A stretch of DNA of 43,485 nucleotides from Polynucleobacter campilacus (GCF_002206625.1 NZ_NGUP01000003.1:81789-125273), one strand, 5' to 3'. Positions 18,242-27,978 are shown, counted from the first letter of the stretch. The notes: generated by a model from the sequence alone, not told the origin. Program-made: numbers and translations.

Positions 18242-18940
18242 TTATAGGCATTTCTTTCCTAGTGCTTCGATAAAGATAGGCTCCAAAAGTTCGTGCCATC
18301 CTCCTGATGGCCATGACTGATCTACCTCCATATTGGTTGCAGGGTAGCCAATAATGAGGGGATTATGCTCAATAAGGCCATTTTCTAGCTCTTTTTGAAT
18401 ATTGTCCGCATATGGGGGTCTATGACAGCTGTTTTCATCGGCTAGGGCAACAACCCCTGGGTGAAGCTTAATAAATCCTTCATCTACTAGTATAGGAATC
18501 CTCTGTGTGTCCTTGTTTTTGCTCAAATAATGGATCAAGTGAACCTGTTCTACTGGAGGGATTAAGGCATCTAAAAAGATTAAATCAGGCGCAATTGAGA
18601 CCGCCTTCATCAAGCCCTCTAGGCTATCAATCGCGACCTCCATTTCTACCTTTAATTGCCAGTCTTGAATCGACTCTAGGAGATCTTGGCTATTTTCAGC
18701 TCTACGAAATATGCCCATAGCAATGCAGTTTTGGCTGGTTTTTTGCCGCATTGCTCTTTTTCTACGTTGAAGTTGTTGTTCTAAAGAGCTAGCCAATATC
18801 CGTCGGTGTCCGCCTCTGGTCTTCCAGGCGATTAATTCGCCTAATTCGACCATTTTTTGGACAGTTCCAAGAGAGACCTGCAAAATCTTGGCGCTTTGCC
18901 TGGTACTGAGATACTCCATGTCTGGGGTGATGGTTTTCAT
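18242..18940 (-). CDS. Excisionase/MerR-type HTH protein with degenerate receiver domain
   Basis: A 232-residue putative regulator. Residues about 9-55 form an excisionase-like helix-turn-helix (YLSTRQSAKILQVSLGTVQK, then RGGHRRI). Residues about 70-190 resemble a response-regulator receiver: PDLIFLDALIPPVEQ keeps the phospho-acceptor-like Asp. The acidic pair near its first strand is replaced (NCIAMGIFRRAE), and the usual Lys-Pro is HRPPY, so phosphorylation is doubtful. The C-terminal 40 residues (NPLIIGYPATNMEVDQSW) match nothing I know. ATG 18940 has AAGGGA five bases upstream. It is transcribed divergently from the sucA leader, so it may control the 2-oxoglutarate dehydrogenase genes, but this rests on position only. 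Confidence 0.75.
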   Translation of the reverse strand: MKTITPDMEYLSTRQSAKILQVSLGTVQKMVELGELIAWKTRGGHRRILASSLEQQLQRRKRAMRQKTSQNCIAMGIFRRAENSQDLLESIQDWQLKVEMEVAIDSLEGLMKAVSIAPDLIFLDALIPPVEQVHLIHYLSKNKDTQRIPILVDEGFIKLHPGVVALADENSCHRPPYADNIQKELENGLIEHNPLIIGYPATNMEVDQSWPSGGWHELLEPIFIEALGKKCL

Positions 18941-19139
18941 ATTTCCCTTAATTTCATTAATTCACTCGAAGATTTAGAGAATAAAAATCAAATCCAAGGG
19001 AATCTGTCAGGAAACCTTGAAAGCCTGGTAGGAAAGTTCTTATTAATTTCTTCCGGCGAGATAATTGCCCCTAAATCACAACAGATGGGGAAAGTCCTTT
19101 TGTAGTAAATGGTCAATCGTGTTAAATTAGTCGCGTAGT

Positions 19140-19238
19140 AGCAGTATTTGCACAGATCAATTCGTGAAACGGTGAAGCCGCGTAACGGATGGTTATAACC
19201 ACAGTTTTAGTCGGGAAACCCGATGAAAGGTGAGCATC
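19140..19238 (+). ncRNA. Structured sucA leader, candidate sucA RNA motif
   Basis: The 298-bp gap between the divergent regulator and sucA holds no gene. Its last 100 nt show local hairpins, including TCGGG/CCCGA (19211-19223, loop AAA) ending three bases before the AAAGG ribosome binding site, CGG/CCG near 19170-19180, and the palindrome GGTTATAACC near 19191-19200. A conserved cis-regulatory 'sucA RNA' is known upstream of sucA in Burkholderiales and involves the ribosome binding site. Position, taxon and structure fit; a covariance model match was not run. Confidence 0.55.
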
Positions 19239-22094
19239 ATGATGCAGGAATCAAGAGATAACTCTTATCTCTTCGGCGGTAACGCACCCTATGTAGAGGA
19301 GCTCTACGAATCCTATTTGCACGATCCAGCTTCTGTAGCTGATCATTGGCGTGCCTATTTTGATAATGTGAAACAAGTTCCAGCGGTCGATGGTTCATCT
19401 CGAACTGATATTGCGCACGGACCAATTGTTGCTTCTTTTGCCCAGCGCGCTAAACAAGGCGCCATCAGAACCATTTCTGATTCAGCAGACTCCGACATGG
19501 GGCGTAAACGGGTTGCAGTACAGCAGTTGATCGCGGCGTATCGTAACGTTGGTAATCGCTGGGCAGATATTGACCCTTTAAAACGCACTGAGCGCCAAGA
19601 CATTCCTGAGTTAGATCCAGCATTCTATGGATTTACTGATGGCGATATGGATATCGTCTTTAATATTAGTAATACATTCTTCGGCAGAACCGAAATGAGC
19701 TTGCGGGATTTACTGCAAGCATTGCGTGAAACCTACTGCGGCACGATTGGTGCAGAGTACATGTTCATCGCCGATCAAAAGATTAAGAAGTGGTGGCAAG
19801 AGAAGCTAGAGTCTGTGCGCTCAAAACCCGCATTTAATGTGGAACAAAAGCGTCAAATTTTAGATCGCATTACTGCGGCAGAAGGCTTGGAGCGTTATCT
19901 GCAAGCCAAGTATGTTGGTCAAAAACGCTTCTCTCTTGAGGGTGGTGATAGTTTCATCGCCTGTATGGATGAGTTGATTCATCAAGCGGGTGCAAAAGGG
20001 GTTCAAGAGATTGTGATTGGTATGGCGCACCGTGGCCGTCTCAATGTCCTGGTAAACACGCTAGGCAAAATGCCAAAAGATTTATTTGCAGAGTTCGAAC
20101 ACAAAGGTCCTGAGACTTTACCTGCAGGAGATGTGAAGTATCACCAAGGTTTTTCTAGTGATATCTCTACGCCAACTGGTCCAGTCCACGTTTCCTTAGC
20201 ATTCAATCCTTCTCATTTGGAGATTGTCAATCCCGTAGTGGAAGGTTCAGCACGGGCCCGAATGGATCGTCGCGGGGATGCTTTGGGAAAGCAGGTATTA
20301 CCAGTACTGGTTCATGGCGATGCTGCCATTGCCGGCCAGGGTGTGGTGCAAGAGACTCTAGCGATGGCTGAGGTGCGTGGCTACTCGACCGGCGGCACTG
20401 TTCATATTGTGATCAATAATCAAATTGGTTTCACAACTTCAGACCCGCGAGACTTGCGCTCCAGTCTTTACTGTACAGACATCATGAAGATTATTGATGC
20501 ACCTGTATTGCATGTGAATGGTGATGATCCTGAGGCAGTGGTATTGGCAACTCAATTAGCCATAGAGTTTCGTACACAGTTCCACAAAGATGTGGCTATC
20601 GACATTGTTTGTTTTAGAAAGTTAGGTCATAACGAGCAAGACACACCCTCGATGACTCAGCCTTTGATGTATAAAATTATTGCTGCACATCCAGGCACAC
20701 GTAAGCTTTATGCAGACAAGCTAGAGGCGGAAGGTACATTGCCGGTTGGTACGGGAGATCAGATGGTGAAGGATTTCCGAGCTGCGATGGATGCCGGTAT
20801 ACAGACCTCTGATCCGGTTCTCAGCAATTACAAGGGTAAGTTTGCCGTAGATTGGGCACCATTTTTGAATAAGAAATGGACAGATGAAGCCGATACAGCT
20901 ATTCCCTTGACAGAGTGGAAGCGCTTGGCTGAACGTGTATCTACGGCACGAGAAGGCTTTAAAGTTCACCCCCTAGTTGAAAAGGTATTAAACGATCGCG
21001 CAGCAATGGGGCGTGGCGAAACAAATATTGACTGGGGTATGGGCGAGCATATGGCATTCGCATCCTTGGTCGCAAGTGGTTATCCAGTGCGTTTATCCGG
21101 TGAAGATAGTGGTCGCGGAACCTTTACGCATCGTCATGCGGTTTTACATAATCAAAATCGCGAGAAATGGGATACCGGGGTTTACATTCCCCTGCGCCAC
21201 ATTGCTAAAGATCAAGCACCATTTTTAGTGATTGACTCGATTTTGTCTGAAGAGGCAGTGCTTGGGTTTGAGTACGGCTACGCTTCAGCTGAACCCAACA
21301 CCTTAACCATCTGGGAGGCGCAATTTGGTGACTTCGCTAATGGTGCTCAAGTAGTGATCGATCAATTTATTGCTTCGGGTGAGGTGAAGTGGGGTCGCGC
21401 CAATGGCTTGGTCATGATGTTGCCACATGGATATGAGGGTCAAGGCCCAGAGCATTCATCGGCTCGTCTTGAGCGCTTCATGCAGTTATGTGCTGATACG
21501 AACATGCAGGTGATTCAGCCAACTACGGCAGCGCAGATCTTTCACGTATTACGTCGCCAGATGATTCGTCAGTTCCGCAAACCGCTGATCTTGATGACGC
21601 CAAAATCATTGCTCCGTAATAAAGAGGCTTCTTCGCCTTTATCGGAATTTACCAAAGGTAAGTTTCATACAGTATTGCCTGAACGTGATGACACTATTGA
21701 CGCTAAACAAGTCACCCGTTTGGTAATGTGTTCCGGTAAGGTGTATTACGACCTCGTGAAACAGCGCGCAGAGAAGAAGATTGCTGATGTTGCCATCATT
21801 CGCTTAGAGCAGCTATATCCCTTCCCACATAAAGCACTTGTCACTGAGTTAAAGAAGTATCCAAAGATTGCAGAGGTTGTGTGGTGTCAAGATGAGCCAC
21901 AGAATCAAGGTGCTTGGTTCTTCGTGCAACATAATATTTTGGAGAATATGTCTGAGGGCATGAAGTTGGCTTATGCAGGGCGTCCTGCATCTGCTTCACC
22001 TGCCTGTGGATATGCTCATCTCCATCAAGAACAGCAGAAGTCTTTATTGAATGCGGCATTTGCCAATTTAAAAGGTTACGTGATCACGAAATAA
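19239..22094 (+). CDS. sucA: 2-oxoglutarate dehydrogenase E1 component
   Basis: A thiamine-diphosphate enzyme of about 951 residues that decarboxylates 2-oxoglutarate and transfers the succinyl group to the E2 lipoyl arm in the TCA cycle. The N-terminal E2-binding segment (SYLFGGNAPYVEELYESYL) is followed by GMAHRGRLNVLVNTLGK, HGDAAIAGQGVVQETLAMA (TPP/Mg region), NNQIGFTTSDP and the transketolase-like C-terminal half with GHEGQGPEHSSARLER-type sequence (seen as HGYEGQGPEHSSARLERFM). ATG 19239 is chosen over GTG 19230 because AAAGG at 19226-19230 would be the ribosome binding site. It heads sucA-sucB-lpdA behind a structured leader. Confidence 0.97.
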   Translation: MMQESRDNSYLFGGNAPYVEELYESYLHDPASVADHWRAYFDNVKQVPAVDGSSRTDIAHGPIVASFAQRAKQGAIRTISDSADSDMGRKRVAVQQLIAAYRNVGNRWADIDPLKRTERQDIPELDPAFYGFTDGDMDIVFNISNTFFGRTEMSLRDLLQALRETYCGTIGAEYMFIADQKIKKWWQEKLESVRSKPAFNVEQKRQILDRITAAEGLERYLQAKYVGQKRFSLEGGDSFIACMDELIHQAGAKGVQEIVIGMAHRGRLNVLVNTLGKMPKDLFAEFEHKGPETLPAGDVKYHQGFSSDISTPTGPVHVSLAFNPSHLEIVNPVVEGSARARMDRRGDALGKQVLPVLVHGDAAIAGQGVVQETLAMAEVRGYSTGGTVHIVINNQIGFTTSDPRDLRSSLYCTDIMKIIDAPVLHVNGDDPEAVVLATQLAIEFRTQFHKDVAIDIVCFRKLGHNEQDTPSMTQPLMYKIIAAHPGTRKLYADKLEAEGTLPVGTGDQMVKDFRAAMDAGIQTSDPVLSNYKGKFAVDWAPFLNKKWTDEADTAIPLTEWKRLAERVSTAREGFKVHPLVEKVLNDRAAMGRGETNIDWGMGEHMAFASLVASGYPVRLSGEDSGRGTFTHRHAVLHNQNREKWDTGVYIPLRHIAKDQAPFLVIDSILSEEAVLGFEYGYASAEPNTLTIWEAQFGDFANGAQVVIDQFIASGEVKWGRANGLVMMLPHGYEGQGPEHSSARLERFMQLCADTNMQVIQPTTAAQIFHVLRRQMIRQFRKPLILMTPKSLLRNKEASSPLSEFTKGKFHTVLPERDDTIDAKQVTRLVMCSGKVYYDLVKQRAEKKIADVAIIRLEQLYPFPHKALVTELKKYPKIAEVVWCQDEPQNQGAWFFVQHNILENMSEGMKLAYAGRPASASPACGYAHLHQEQQKSLLNAAFANLKGYVITK

Positions 22095-22132
22095 TCGTTC
22101 TCACACCTCAACATATATAACTAGGAATAATC

Positions 22133-23332
22133 ATGGCTATTTTTGAAGTTAAAGTTCCACAACTCTCTGAATCCGTTGCTGAGGCAACTTTATTGCAATG
22201 GAAAAAGAAAGTTGGTGATGCTGTTGGTCAAGACGAAATCTTGATTGAAATTGAAACTGATAAAGTGGTGCTCGAAGTGCCATCACCTTCCGCTGGGGTC
22301 ATTACTGAAATCGTAGTAGCTGATGGTGGCACCGTTGTAGCTGAGCAATTGATTGCGAAGATTGACAGCACTGCCGTGGCTGCTAAGTCTGCTCCAGCAG
22401 CAGCTCCTACCGCAGCTCCTGCAAAGGCTGCTCCAGCTGCTCCAGCGGCTAAGGCTTCTGCTGCAGCTGCAGCTCCTTCAGCAGCAAAAATTTTGGCGGA
22501 AAATAATCTGAGCGCCGCTCAAGTGGCTGGCTCAGGTCGTGATGGCCGTATCACTAAGGGCGATGCCTTAAATGCCGCCGCTGGTGGCACAAAATCTGCT
22601 GCTATCCCAACTGCATCCATCCCAATGGGTGATCGCCCAGAAGAGCGCGTTCCAATGAGTCGCTTGCGCGCTCGTATTGCTGAGCGTTTGTTAGAGTCAC
22701 AAGCAAATAACGCCATATTGACTACATTCAATGAAGTGAATATGGCCCCAGTGATTGCGCTTCGTAATAAATACAAAGATCAATTTGAAAAGACTCATGG
22801 CGTGAAGTTAGGCTTCATGTCTTTCTTTGTCAAAGCAGCAACACATGCTTTGAAGAAATTCCCATTACTCAATGCCTCTGTTGATGGTAACGACATCGTA
22901 TACCACGGTTACTTTGATATTGGCATCGCTGTTAGTTCGCCACGCGGCTTGGTAGTGCCGATCCTGCGAGATGTTGACCAAATGAATTTAGCTGACATTG
23001 AGAAGAAGATTGCCGAGTTTGGAGTTAAAGCGCGTGAAGGTAAATTGTCGATTGAAGAGTTGACTGGCGGTACATTCTCCATCTCTAATGGTGGTGTATT
23101 TGGCTCCATGCTCTCTACGCCGATCATCAACCCGCCACAATCTGCCATCTTAGGTATCCACGCTACCAAGGATCGTGCTGTCGTTGAAAACGGTCAAGTG
23201 GTAGTGCGCCCAATGAACTACCTTGCTTTGTCGTATGACCACCGCATCATCGATGGCCGTGAGGCTGTCCTTGGTTTGGTTGCCATGAAGGATGCTTTGG
23301 AAGATCCAGCACGTCTTCTTCTTGATTTGTAA
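22133..23332 (+). CDS. sucB: Dihydrolipoyllysine-residue succinyltransferase (2-oxoglutarate dehydrogenase E2)
   Basis: A 399-residue E2 core subunit. The N-terminal lipoyl domain has the modified lysine in [14 protein letters not shown] near residue 43. An Ala/Pro-rich flexible linker (about residues 85-115) leads to the peripheral subunit-binding domain ([29 protein letters not shown]). The catalytic domain ends with [13 protein letters not shown], carrying the active-site His and Asp of the acyltransferase family. One lipoyl domain only, as expected for succinyl-type E2. It lies 38 bp after sucA and 12 bp before lpdA, so the three complex subunits are co-expressed. Confidence 0.97.
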   Translation: MAIFEVKVPQLSESVAEATLLQWKKKVGDAVGQDEILIEIETDKVVLEVPSPSAGVITEIVVADGGTVVAEQLIAKIDSTAVAAKSAPAAAPTAAPAKAAPAAPAAKASAAAAAPSAAKILAENNLSAAQVAGSGRDGRITKGDALNAAAGGTKSAAIPTASIPMGDRPEERVPMSRLRARIAERLLESQANNAILTTFNEVNMAPVIALRNKYKDQFEKTHGVKLGFMSFFVKAATHALKKFPLLNASVDGNDIVYHGYFDIGIAVSSPRGLVVPILRDVDQMNLADIEKKIAEFGVKAREGKLSIEELTGGTFSISNGGVFGSMLSTPIINPPQSAILGIHATKDRAVVENGQVVVRPMNYLALSYDHRIIDGREAVLGLVAMKDALEDPARLLLDL

Positions 23333-23344
23333 GAGGGGAAGATC

Positions 23345-24781
23345 ATGAGCCAAGCTTTTGATGTAGTGGTAATTGGTGCTGGCCCTGGTGGCTACATCGC
23401 CGCAATTCGTGCAGCGCAACTCGGTTTTAAGGTTGCCTGTGCAGAATCGAGTTCTTATGATGATCCTAAAGGCGAGCCGCGTTTAGGAGGTACGTGCCTA
23501 AACGTGGGCTGTATTCCATCGAAGGCATTGCTAGCCTCTTCTGAGGAGTTCGAGAAGATTGGGCATCATGCAGCTGATCATGGAATTAAGGTTGGATCTG
23601 TCAGTATTGACTCTAAGAAGATGATTGCTCGTAAAGATGACATTGTTACCAAAATGACTGGCGGCATTGCGTATCTCTTTCGCAAGAATAAAATTACTTT
23701 ATTAAAAGGTCATGCCTCCTTCGAAGCTAAAGGTGCCGATGGCTATCAAATCAAGATTGATGGAAAAGATCAATCAACTGTTACCGCCAAGAACGTCATC
23801 ATTGCGACTGGTTCTAAAGCCCGTCACTTGCCTGGTTTGACGGTTGATAATGTTTTGATCTGCGATAACGAAGGTGCTCTCAAATTTGATTCAGTACCCA
23901 AGAGGCTGGGTGTCATTGGCGCTGGTGTGATTGGTCTGGAGCTCGGCTCCGTATGGCGCCGCTTAGGATCAGAAGTGACTGTGCTCGAAGCATTGCCATC
24001 TTTCTTAGCCGCATGTGACGTGGGTATTGCTAAAGAAGCCCAAAAGCTATTTGTGAAGCAGGGCCTGAACATCAATATGGGTGTGAAGATTGGCGACGTG
24101 AAGGCTGATAAGAAGGGTGTGGTCGTTAACTACACCGACAGCGCTGGTAAGGCTACTAAGTTAGAGTGCGATCGCTTGATCGTTTCCGTTGGCCGCGTTC
24201 CAAATACGGATAAGCTAGGATTAGATAAGATTGGTCTGAAAGTGGATGAGCGTGGTTTCATTCCTGTTGATGATCACACTTGCGCTACTGCTGCACCTGG
24301 TGTGTATGCCGTTGGGGATGTCGTGCGCGGACCGATGCTGGCCCACAAAGCAGAGGATGAGGGCGTGTTGGTAGCAGAAGTGATTGCTGGCCAAAAGCCA
24401 CATATCGATTACAACTGCATTCCTTGGGTGATCTACACCGATCCTGAAATTGCTTGGGTTGGTAAGACTGAGCAAGCCTTAAAAGAAGCTGGCATTGCCT
24501 ATAAGGCTGGCCAATTCCCATTTGGGGCCAATGGCCGTGCATTGGGTATGGGTCGCGCCGATGGGTTCGTCAAAATCTTGGCTGATGCTAAGACAGATGA
24601 AATTCTGGGCGTTCATATCATCGGTGCAAATGCTTCAGATTTAATTGCTGAAGCTGCTGTGGCAATGGAATTTAAAGCGGCAGCTGAGGATATTGCACGC
24701 ATCTGTCATCCGCATCCAAGTCTGTCAGAAGTCATGCGTGAAGCAGCATTGGCGACTGACCAACGCGCATTAAATATGTAA
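23345..24781 (+). CDS. lpdA: Dihydrolipoyl dehydrogenase (E3)
   Basis: A 478-residue FAD disulfide oxidoreductase that reoxidises dihydrolipoamide with NAD+. Visible motifs: the N-terminal FAD site (VVIGAGPGGYIAAIRAAQLG), the redox-active disulfide in GGTCLNVGCIPSKALL, the NAD-binding site (GVIGAGVIGLELGSVWRRLG), and the C-terminal dimer interface with the catalytic histidine in HPHPSLSEVM. The ATG follows a GAGGGGAAG ribosome binding site. It closes the sucAB-lpdA operon; its stop codon directly abuts the TTG start of zapE. The same E3 may serve pyruvate dehydrogenase and the glycine cleavage system unless another copy exists elsewhere. Confidence 0.97.
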   Translation: MSQAFDVVVIGAGPGGYIAAIRAAQLGFKVACAESSSYDDPKGEPRLGGTCLNVGCIPSKALLASSEEFEKIGHHAADHGIKVGSVSIDSKKMIARKDDIVTKMTGGIAYLFRKNKITLLKGHASFEAKGADGYQIKIDGKDQSTVTAKNVIIATGSKARHLPGLTVDNVLICDNEGALKFDSVPKRLGVIGAGVIGLELGSVWRRLGSEVTVLEALPSFLAACDVGIAKEAQKLFVKQGLNINMGVKIGDVKADKKGVVVNYTDSAGKATKLECDRLIVSVGRVPNTDKLGLDKIGLKVDERGFIPVDDHTCATAAPGVYAVGDVVRGPMLAHKAEDEGVLVAEVIAGQKPHIDYNCIPWVIYTDPEIAWVGKTEQALKEAGIAYKAGQFPFGANGRALGMGRADGFVKILADAKTDEILGVHIIGANASDLIAEAAVAMEFKAAAEDIARICHPHPSLSEVMREAALATDQRALNM

Positions 24782-25885
24782 TTGAAAACCATTGAGTACT
24801 ACCAACAAGAGTTAAAAGCGCGCGGGTATCATACCGATCCCGCGCAGCTTCGTACTGTAGAGCGTTTACAGCAGTGCGAAGATGAATGGATTGCTTACAA
24901 AGAGATTCGTAGTAACAATCTCAAGAAGGCACTATTTAAGCCAGTTCTACCCCGTGGTTTGTATATATGGGGTGGAGTAGGGCGAGGCAAATCCTTTGTG
25001 ATGGACTGCTTTTATGCAGCCTCCCCAGTAGAAAAAAAGATTCGCATACATTTTCATGAGTTCATGCGCGAGGTTCATCGCGAATTGCATGAGCTATCCG
25101 GTATGGCAGACCCCTTGGATGAGCTTGCCAAGAGAATATCGCAGCGCTTTCGCTTGATCTGCTTTGACGAGTTCCATATTAATGACATTGCTGATGCGAT
25201 GATTTTATATCGTCTCTTAAGCGCTCTATTTGAAGACCGTGTGCAATTTGTGATGACATCAAACTATCGTCCAGATCAGCTCTATCCCGACGGCTTACAT
25301 CGCGATCGATTGATGCCAGCGATCAAATTACTCGAAGAAAGATTGGACGTTCTCAATCTTGATGCAGGCAATGACTATCGTCGTCTGCAGATGGCACAAG
25401 TAGAAGCCTATTTAACGCCTGCGAATGCAGAAACTCAAGTCAAGTTAGGTCAAATGTTTCAAACACTGATAGGCAATCGCAAAGAAGTTGCGATGCCTGT
25501 CTTGAATATTGAGTCTCGTGAGCTCAGGCCCTTACATATGGCTAATGGAGTAGTTTGGTTTGATTTTCAAACTCTATGTTGTGGCCCACGCTCCCAAAAT
25601 GACTATCTTGAGATTGCCAAGCAGTTTCATACTGTAATTGTTTCTGGGGTACCTTATATGCCCCCTAGGATGACCAATGAAGCACGTCGTTTTATTTGGC
25701 TCATTGATGTCTTATATGACCATAAAATCAAGTTAATCATCTCTGCTGAGGTTCCAGCCCCAGATCTGTATACCGAGGGCCAAATTACAGCAGAATTCTC
25801 CAGAACGGTGTCTCGCCTCATTGAGATGCAGTCCCGTGACTACCTGGATGCGCCGCGCCGGGTAATTGATACCAGCTTGACCTAA
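24782..25885 (+). CDS. zapE: Cell division ATPase ZapE (AFG1-like)
   Basis: A 367-residue AAA-type ATPase of the AFG1/ZapE family, which in E. coli associates with the Z-ring and is needed under stress. Walker A is GGVGRGKSFVMDCF at about residues 62-75 and Walker B is RLICFDEFHINDIADAM. A sensor-like MTSNYRPDQLYPDGLHRDR follows, and the C-terminal RFIWLIDVLYDHKIKLIIS is typical of the family. The start is TTG at 24782, immediately after the lpdA stop; no ATG in frame lies near the conserved beginning (KTIEYYQQEL). Zero spacing suggests translational coupling with lpdA, an arrangement found in other Burkholderiales as I recall. Confidence 0.93.
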   Translation: MKTIEYYQQELKARGYHTDPAQLRTVERLQQCEDEWIAYKEIRSNNLKKALFKPVLPRGLYIWGGVGRGKSFVMDCFYAASPVEKKIRIHFHEFMREVHRELHELSGMADPLDELAKRISQRFRLICFDEFHINDIADAMILYRLLSALFEDRVQFVMTSNYRPDQLYPDGLHRDRLMPAIKLLEERLDVLNLDAGNDYRRLQMAQVEAYLTPANAETQVKLGQMFQTLIGNRKEVAMPVLNIESRELRPLHMANGVVWFDFQTLCCGPRSQNDYLEIAKQFHTVIVSGVPYMPPRMTNEARRFIWLIDVLYDHKIKLIISAEVPAPDLYTEGQITAEFSRTVSRLIEMQSRDYLDAPRRVIDTSLT

Positions 25886-25894
25886 AATAGGGTC

Positions 25895-26746
25895 ATGAGC
25901 AGCCTTTCTCTTATAAACGCCGATTTGCATTGCCATTCAGTGGTCTCTGACGGTACGCTGACGCCTGAACGACTCGCAGAGCGGGCTAAATCTAATGGCG
26001 TTAATTTATGGGCGCTCACTGACCATGATGAGTTGGGTGGTCAGCAGCGCGCCAGAGATGCAGCTAGCGCTTTGAAAATGGATTATCTAGCAGGCGTAGA
26101 AATTTCAGTCACTTGGATGGGGCAAACCATTCACATTGTGGGCCTTGGTATTGATGCTAACCATATTGGAATTCTAGAAGGACTACGTCGCACGCGCGAA
26201 GGTCGCGGAAATCGCGCTCAACTCATGGCAGATCAATTATTAAAAGTAGGCATTCCTGGTGCTTATGAAGGTGCGCTCCATTTTGCAGGTAATGATCAGT
26301 TGATTTCGAGAACACACTTTGCACGTTTCTTGGTGGAGCAGGGCATTTGCCGAGATACTGAACAGGTATTTAAAAATTACCTGGTTGAAGATAAGCCAGG
26401 CTATGTTCCGCATGTGTGGGCAACATTAGACGATGCGGTTGCTTGGATCAAAGCGGCTGGCGGAGTTGCGGTGATTGCCCATCCGGGGCGCTACAGCAGA
26501 CTCAATGCAATGCAGATGGATGAACTCTTCAAGCACTTTAAAGATATTGGCGGTTTGGCAATTGAGGTCATCACCGGAAGTCATAGCCCAGATCAATACC
26601 AAACCTTTGGGAAGATTGCTCAGCAGTATGGTTTCTTGGCATCTCGAGGATCAGACTTTCATGATCCTGATGAGAGTCATATTGACCTCGGTAATTTGCC
26701 CCATTTACCAGACCACCTTACACCGGTATGGTCTGCATTTCATTGA
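25895..26746 (+). CDS. PHP-domain phosphoesterase (3',5'-nucleoside bisphosphate phosphatase / RNase AM-like)
   Basis: A 283-residue PHP-domain metal enzyme related to E. coli YciV (RNase AM). PHP metal ligands are visible: ADLHCHSVVSDG (His12, His14, Asp19), WALTDHDELGG, then GVAVIAHPGRYSR and the C-terminal ASRGSDFHDPDESH. The family removes the 3'-phosphate from 3',5'-nucleotide bisphosphates and trims RNA 5' ends; a Chromobacterium homologue has been characterised. The length fits. It starts 9 bp after zapE and ends 29 bp before trpS. E. coli yciV also lies near tryptophan genes, so the neighbourhood is reminiscent. Exact substrate here is inferred. Confidence 0.9.
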   Translation: MSSLSLINADLHCHSVVSDGTLTPERLAERAKSNGVNLWALTDHDELGGQQRARDAASALKMDYLAGVEISVTWMGQTIHIVGLGIDANHIGILEGLRRTREGRGNRAQLMADQLLKVGIPGAYEGALHFAGNDQLISRTHFARFLVEQGICRDTEQVFKNYLVEDKPGYVPHVWATLDDAVAWIKAAGGVAVIAHPGRYSRLNAMQMDELFKHFKDIGGLAIEVITGSHSPDQYQTFGKIAQQYGFLASRGSDFHDPDESHIDLGNLPHLPDHLTPVWSAFH

Positions 26747-26775
26747 TTCATTAACAATAAAGATAAAGAATAAAG

Positions 26776-27978
26776 ATGTTTGCTGAACGTGTTCTCTCCG
26801 GTATGCGACCTACGGGTAATTTGCATCTTGGCCACTACCATGGCGTACTCAAGAATTGGGTGCGATTGCAATCTGAGTATCCCTGCTTTTTCTTTGTTGC
26901 AGATTGGCATGCTCTAACTACTCACTATGAAACCCCCGATGTGATTGAGCAATCTGTTTGGGATATGGTGATTGATTGGTTGGCTGCAGGCGTAGATCCA
27001 AATCAGGCAACTTTATTTATTCAAAGTAGGGTCCCAGAGCATGCAGAACTTTTTTTGCTACTTGCCATGGGAACCCCATTGGGTTGGCTTGAGCGGGTGC
27101 CGACCTATAAAGACCAGATTGAAAAGTTAAAAGAAAAGGATTTACAAACCTACGGCTTTTTAGGCTATCCCTTGCTACAAGCTGCCGATATTCTGATTTA
27201 TCGCGCTCAACATGTACCAGTCGGTGAAGATCAAGTACCCCATGTAGAAATGACACGTGAAGTAGCACGCCGTTTTAATTATTTATATGGTCGTGAACCT
27301 GGTTTTGAAGAAAAAGCTTTAGAGGCTGTAAAAAAGTTAGGTAGTAAACGCGCCAAAATGTATGCGGAGTTACGTGTTGCGTTTCAGGAGCGTGGCGATG
27401 ATGAGGCTTTAGAGCAAGCTAAAGCATTACTACAAGAAGCACAAAGCTTATCAATGGCAGATCGTGAGAGATTATTTGGTTTCTTAGAAGGCTCACGAAA
27501 AATTATTCTTCCTGAGCCGCAGGCATTATTAACTTCAGCATCGCGCATGCCAGGAATTGATGGTCAAAAGATGTCTAAGTCTTATGGCAATACGATCAGC
27601 ATTCGCGAGGCACCTGAAGAAGTTATTAAAAAAATCCGCACGATGCCTACCGACCCCGCTCGCGTCCGCAGAACAGATGTGGGTGACCCTGCGCGCTGCC
27701 CAGTATGGCAATTGCATGTTGTGTACTCCAATGAAGAAACCAAGCAATGGGTTGAAAAGGGTTGTAAATCAGCAGGCATTGGCTGTCTTGAATGTAAGCA
27801 GCCAGTAATCGATGCCATTCTTGCAGAGCAGCAACCGATGTTTGAGCGTGCGCAGAAGTATTTGGATGATCCAAGTCTTTTGCGATCCATCATTGCCGAT
27901 GGTGGTGATAAAGCTCGCAAAGTTGCTCAAGAAACGATGCGTGAGGTCCGCGAAGCGATGGGCCTTGACTACGATTAA
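26776..27978 (+). CDS. trpS: Tryptophan-tRNA ligase
   Basis: A 400-residue class I aminoacyl-tRNA synthetase. The HIGH-type signature is GNLHLGHYHG at about residues 14-23, and KMSKSYGN (within GIDGQKMSKSYGN, about residue 264) is the second ATP motif. HVPVGEDQVPHVEMTREVAR is the usual TrpRS core. It is longer than E. coli TrpS (334) because of an insertion of about 60 charged residues before KMSKS (KALEAVKKLGSKRAKMYAEL and neighbours), a form I associate with betaproteobacteria. The insertion is helical-looking and may touch tRNA. Its 3' end overlaps the next gene's likely TTG start. Confidence 0.96.
   Translation: MFAERVLSGMRPTGNLHLGHYHGVLKNWVRLQSEYPCFFFVADWHALTTHYETPDVIEQSVWDMVIDWLAAGVDPNQATLFIQSRVPEHAELFLLLAMGTPLGWLERVPTYKDQIEKLKEKDLQTYGFLGYPLLQAADILIYRAQHVPVGEDQVPHVEMTREVARRFNYLYGREPGFEEKALEAVKKLGSKRAKMYAELRVAFQERGDDEALEQAKALLQEAQSLSMADRERLFGFLEGSRKIILPEPQALLTSASRMPGIDGQKMSKSYGNTISIREAPEEVIKKIRTMPTDPARVRRTDVGDPARCPVWQLHVVYSNEETKQWVEKGCKSAGIGCLECKQPVIDAILAEQQPMFERAQKYLDDPSLLRSIIADGGDKARKVAQETMREVREAMGLDYD

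Noticed and set aside
27812..27964. Open frame extending the methyltransferase 51 codons back into trpS, with an ATG at 27812
   Set aside because: The extra residues overlap conserved trpS codons and match no methyltransferase N-terminus, so the start was moved to TTG 27965.
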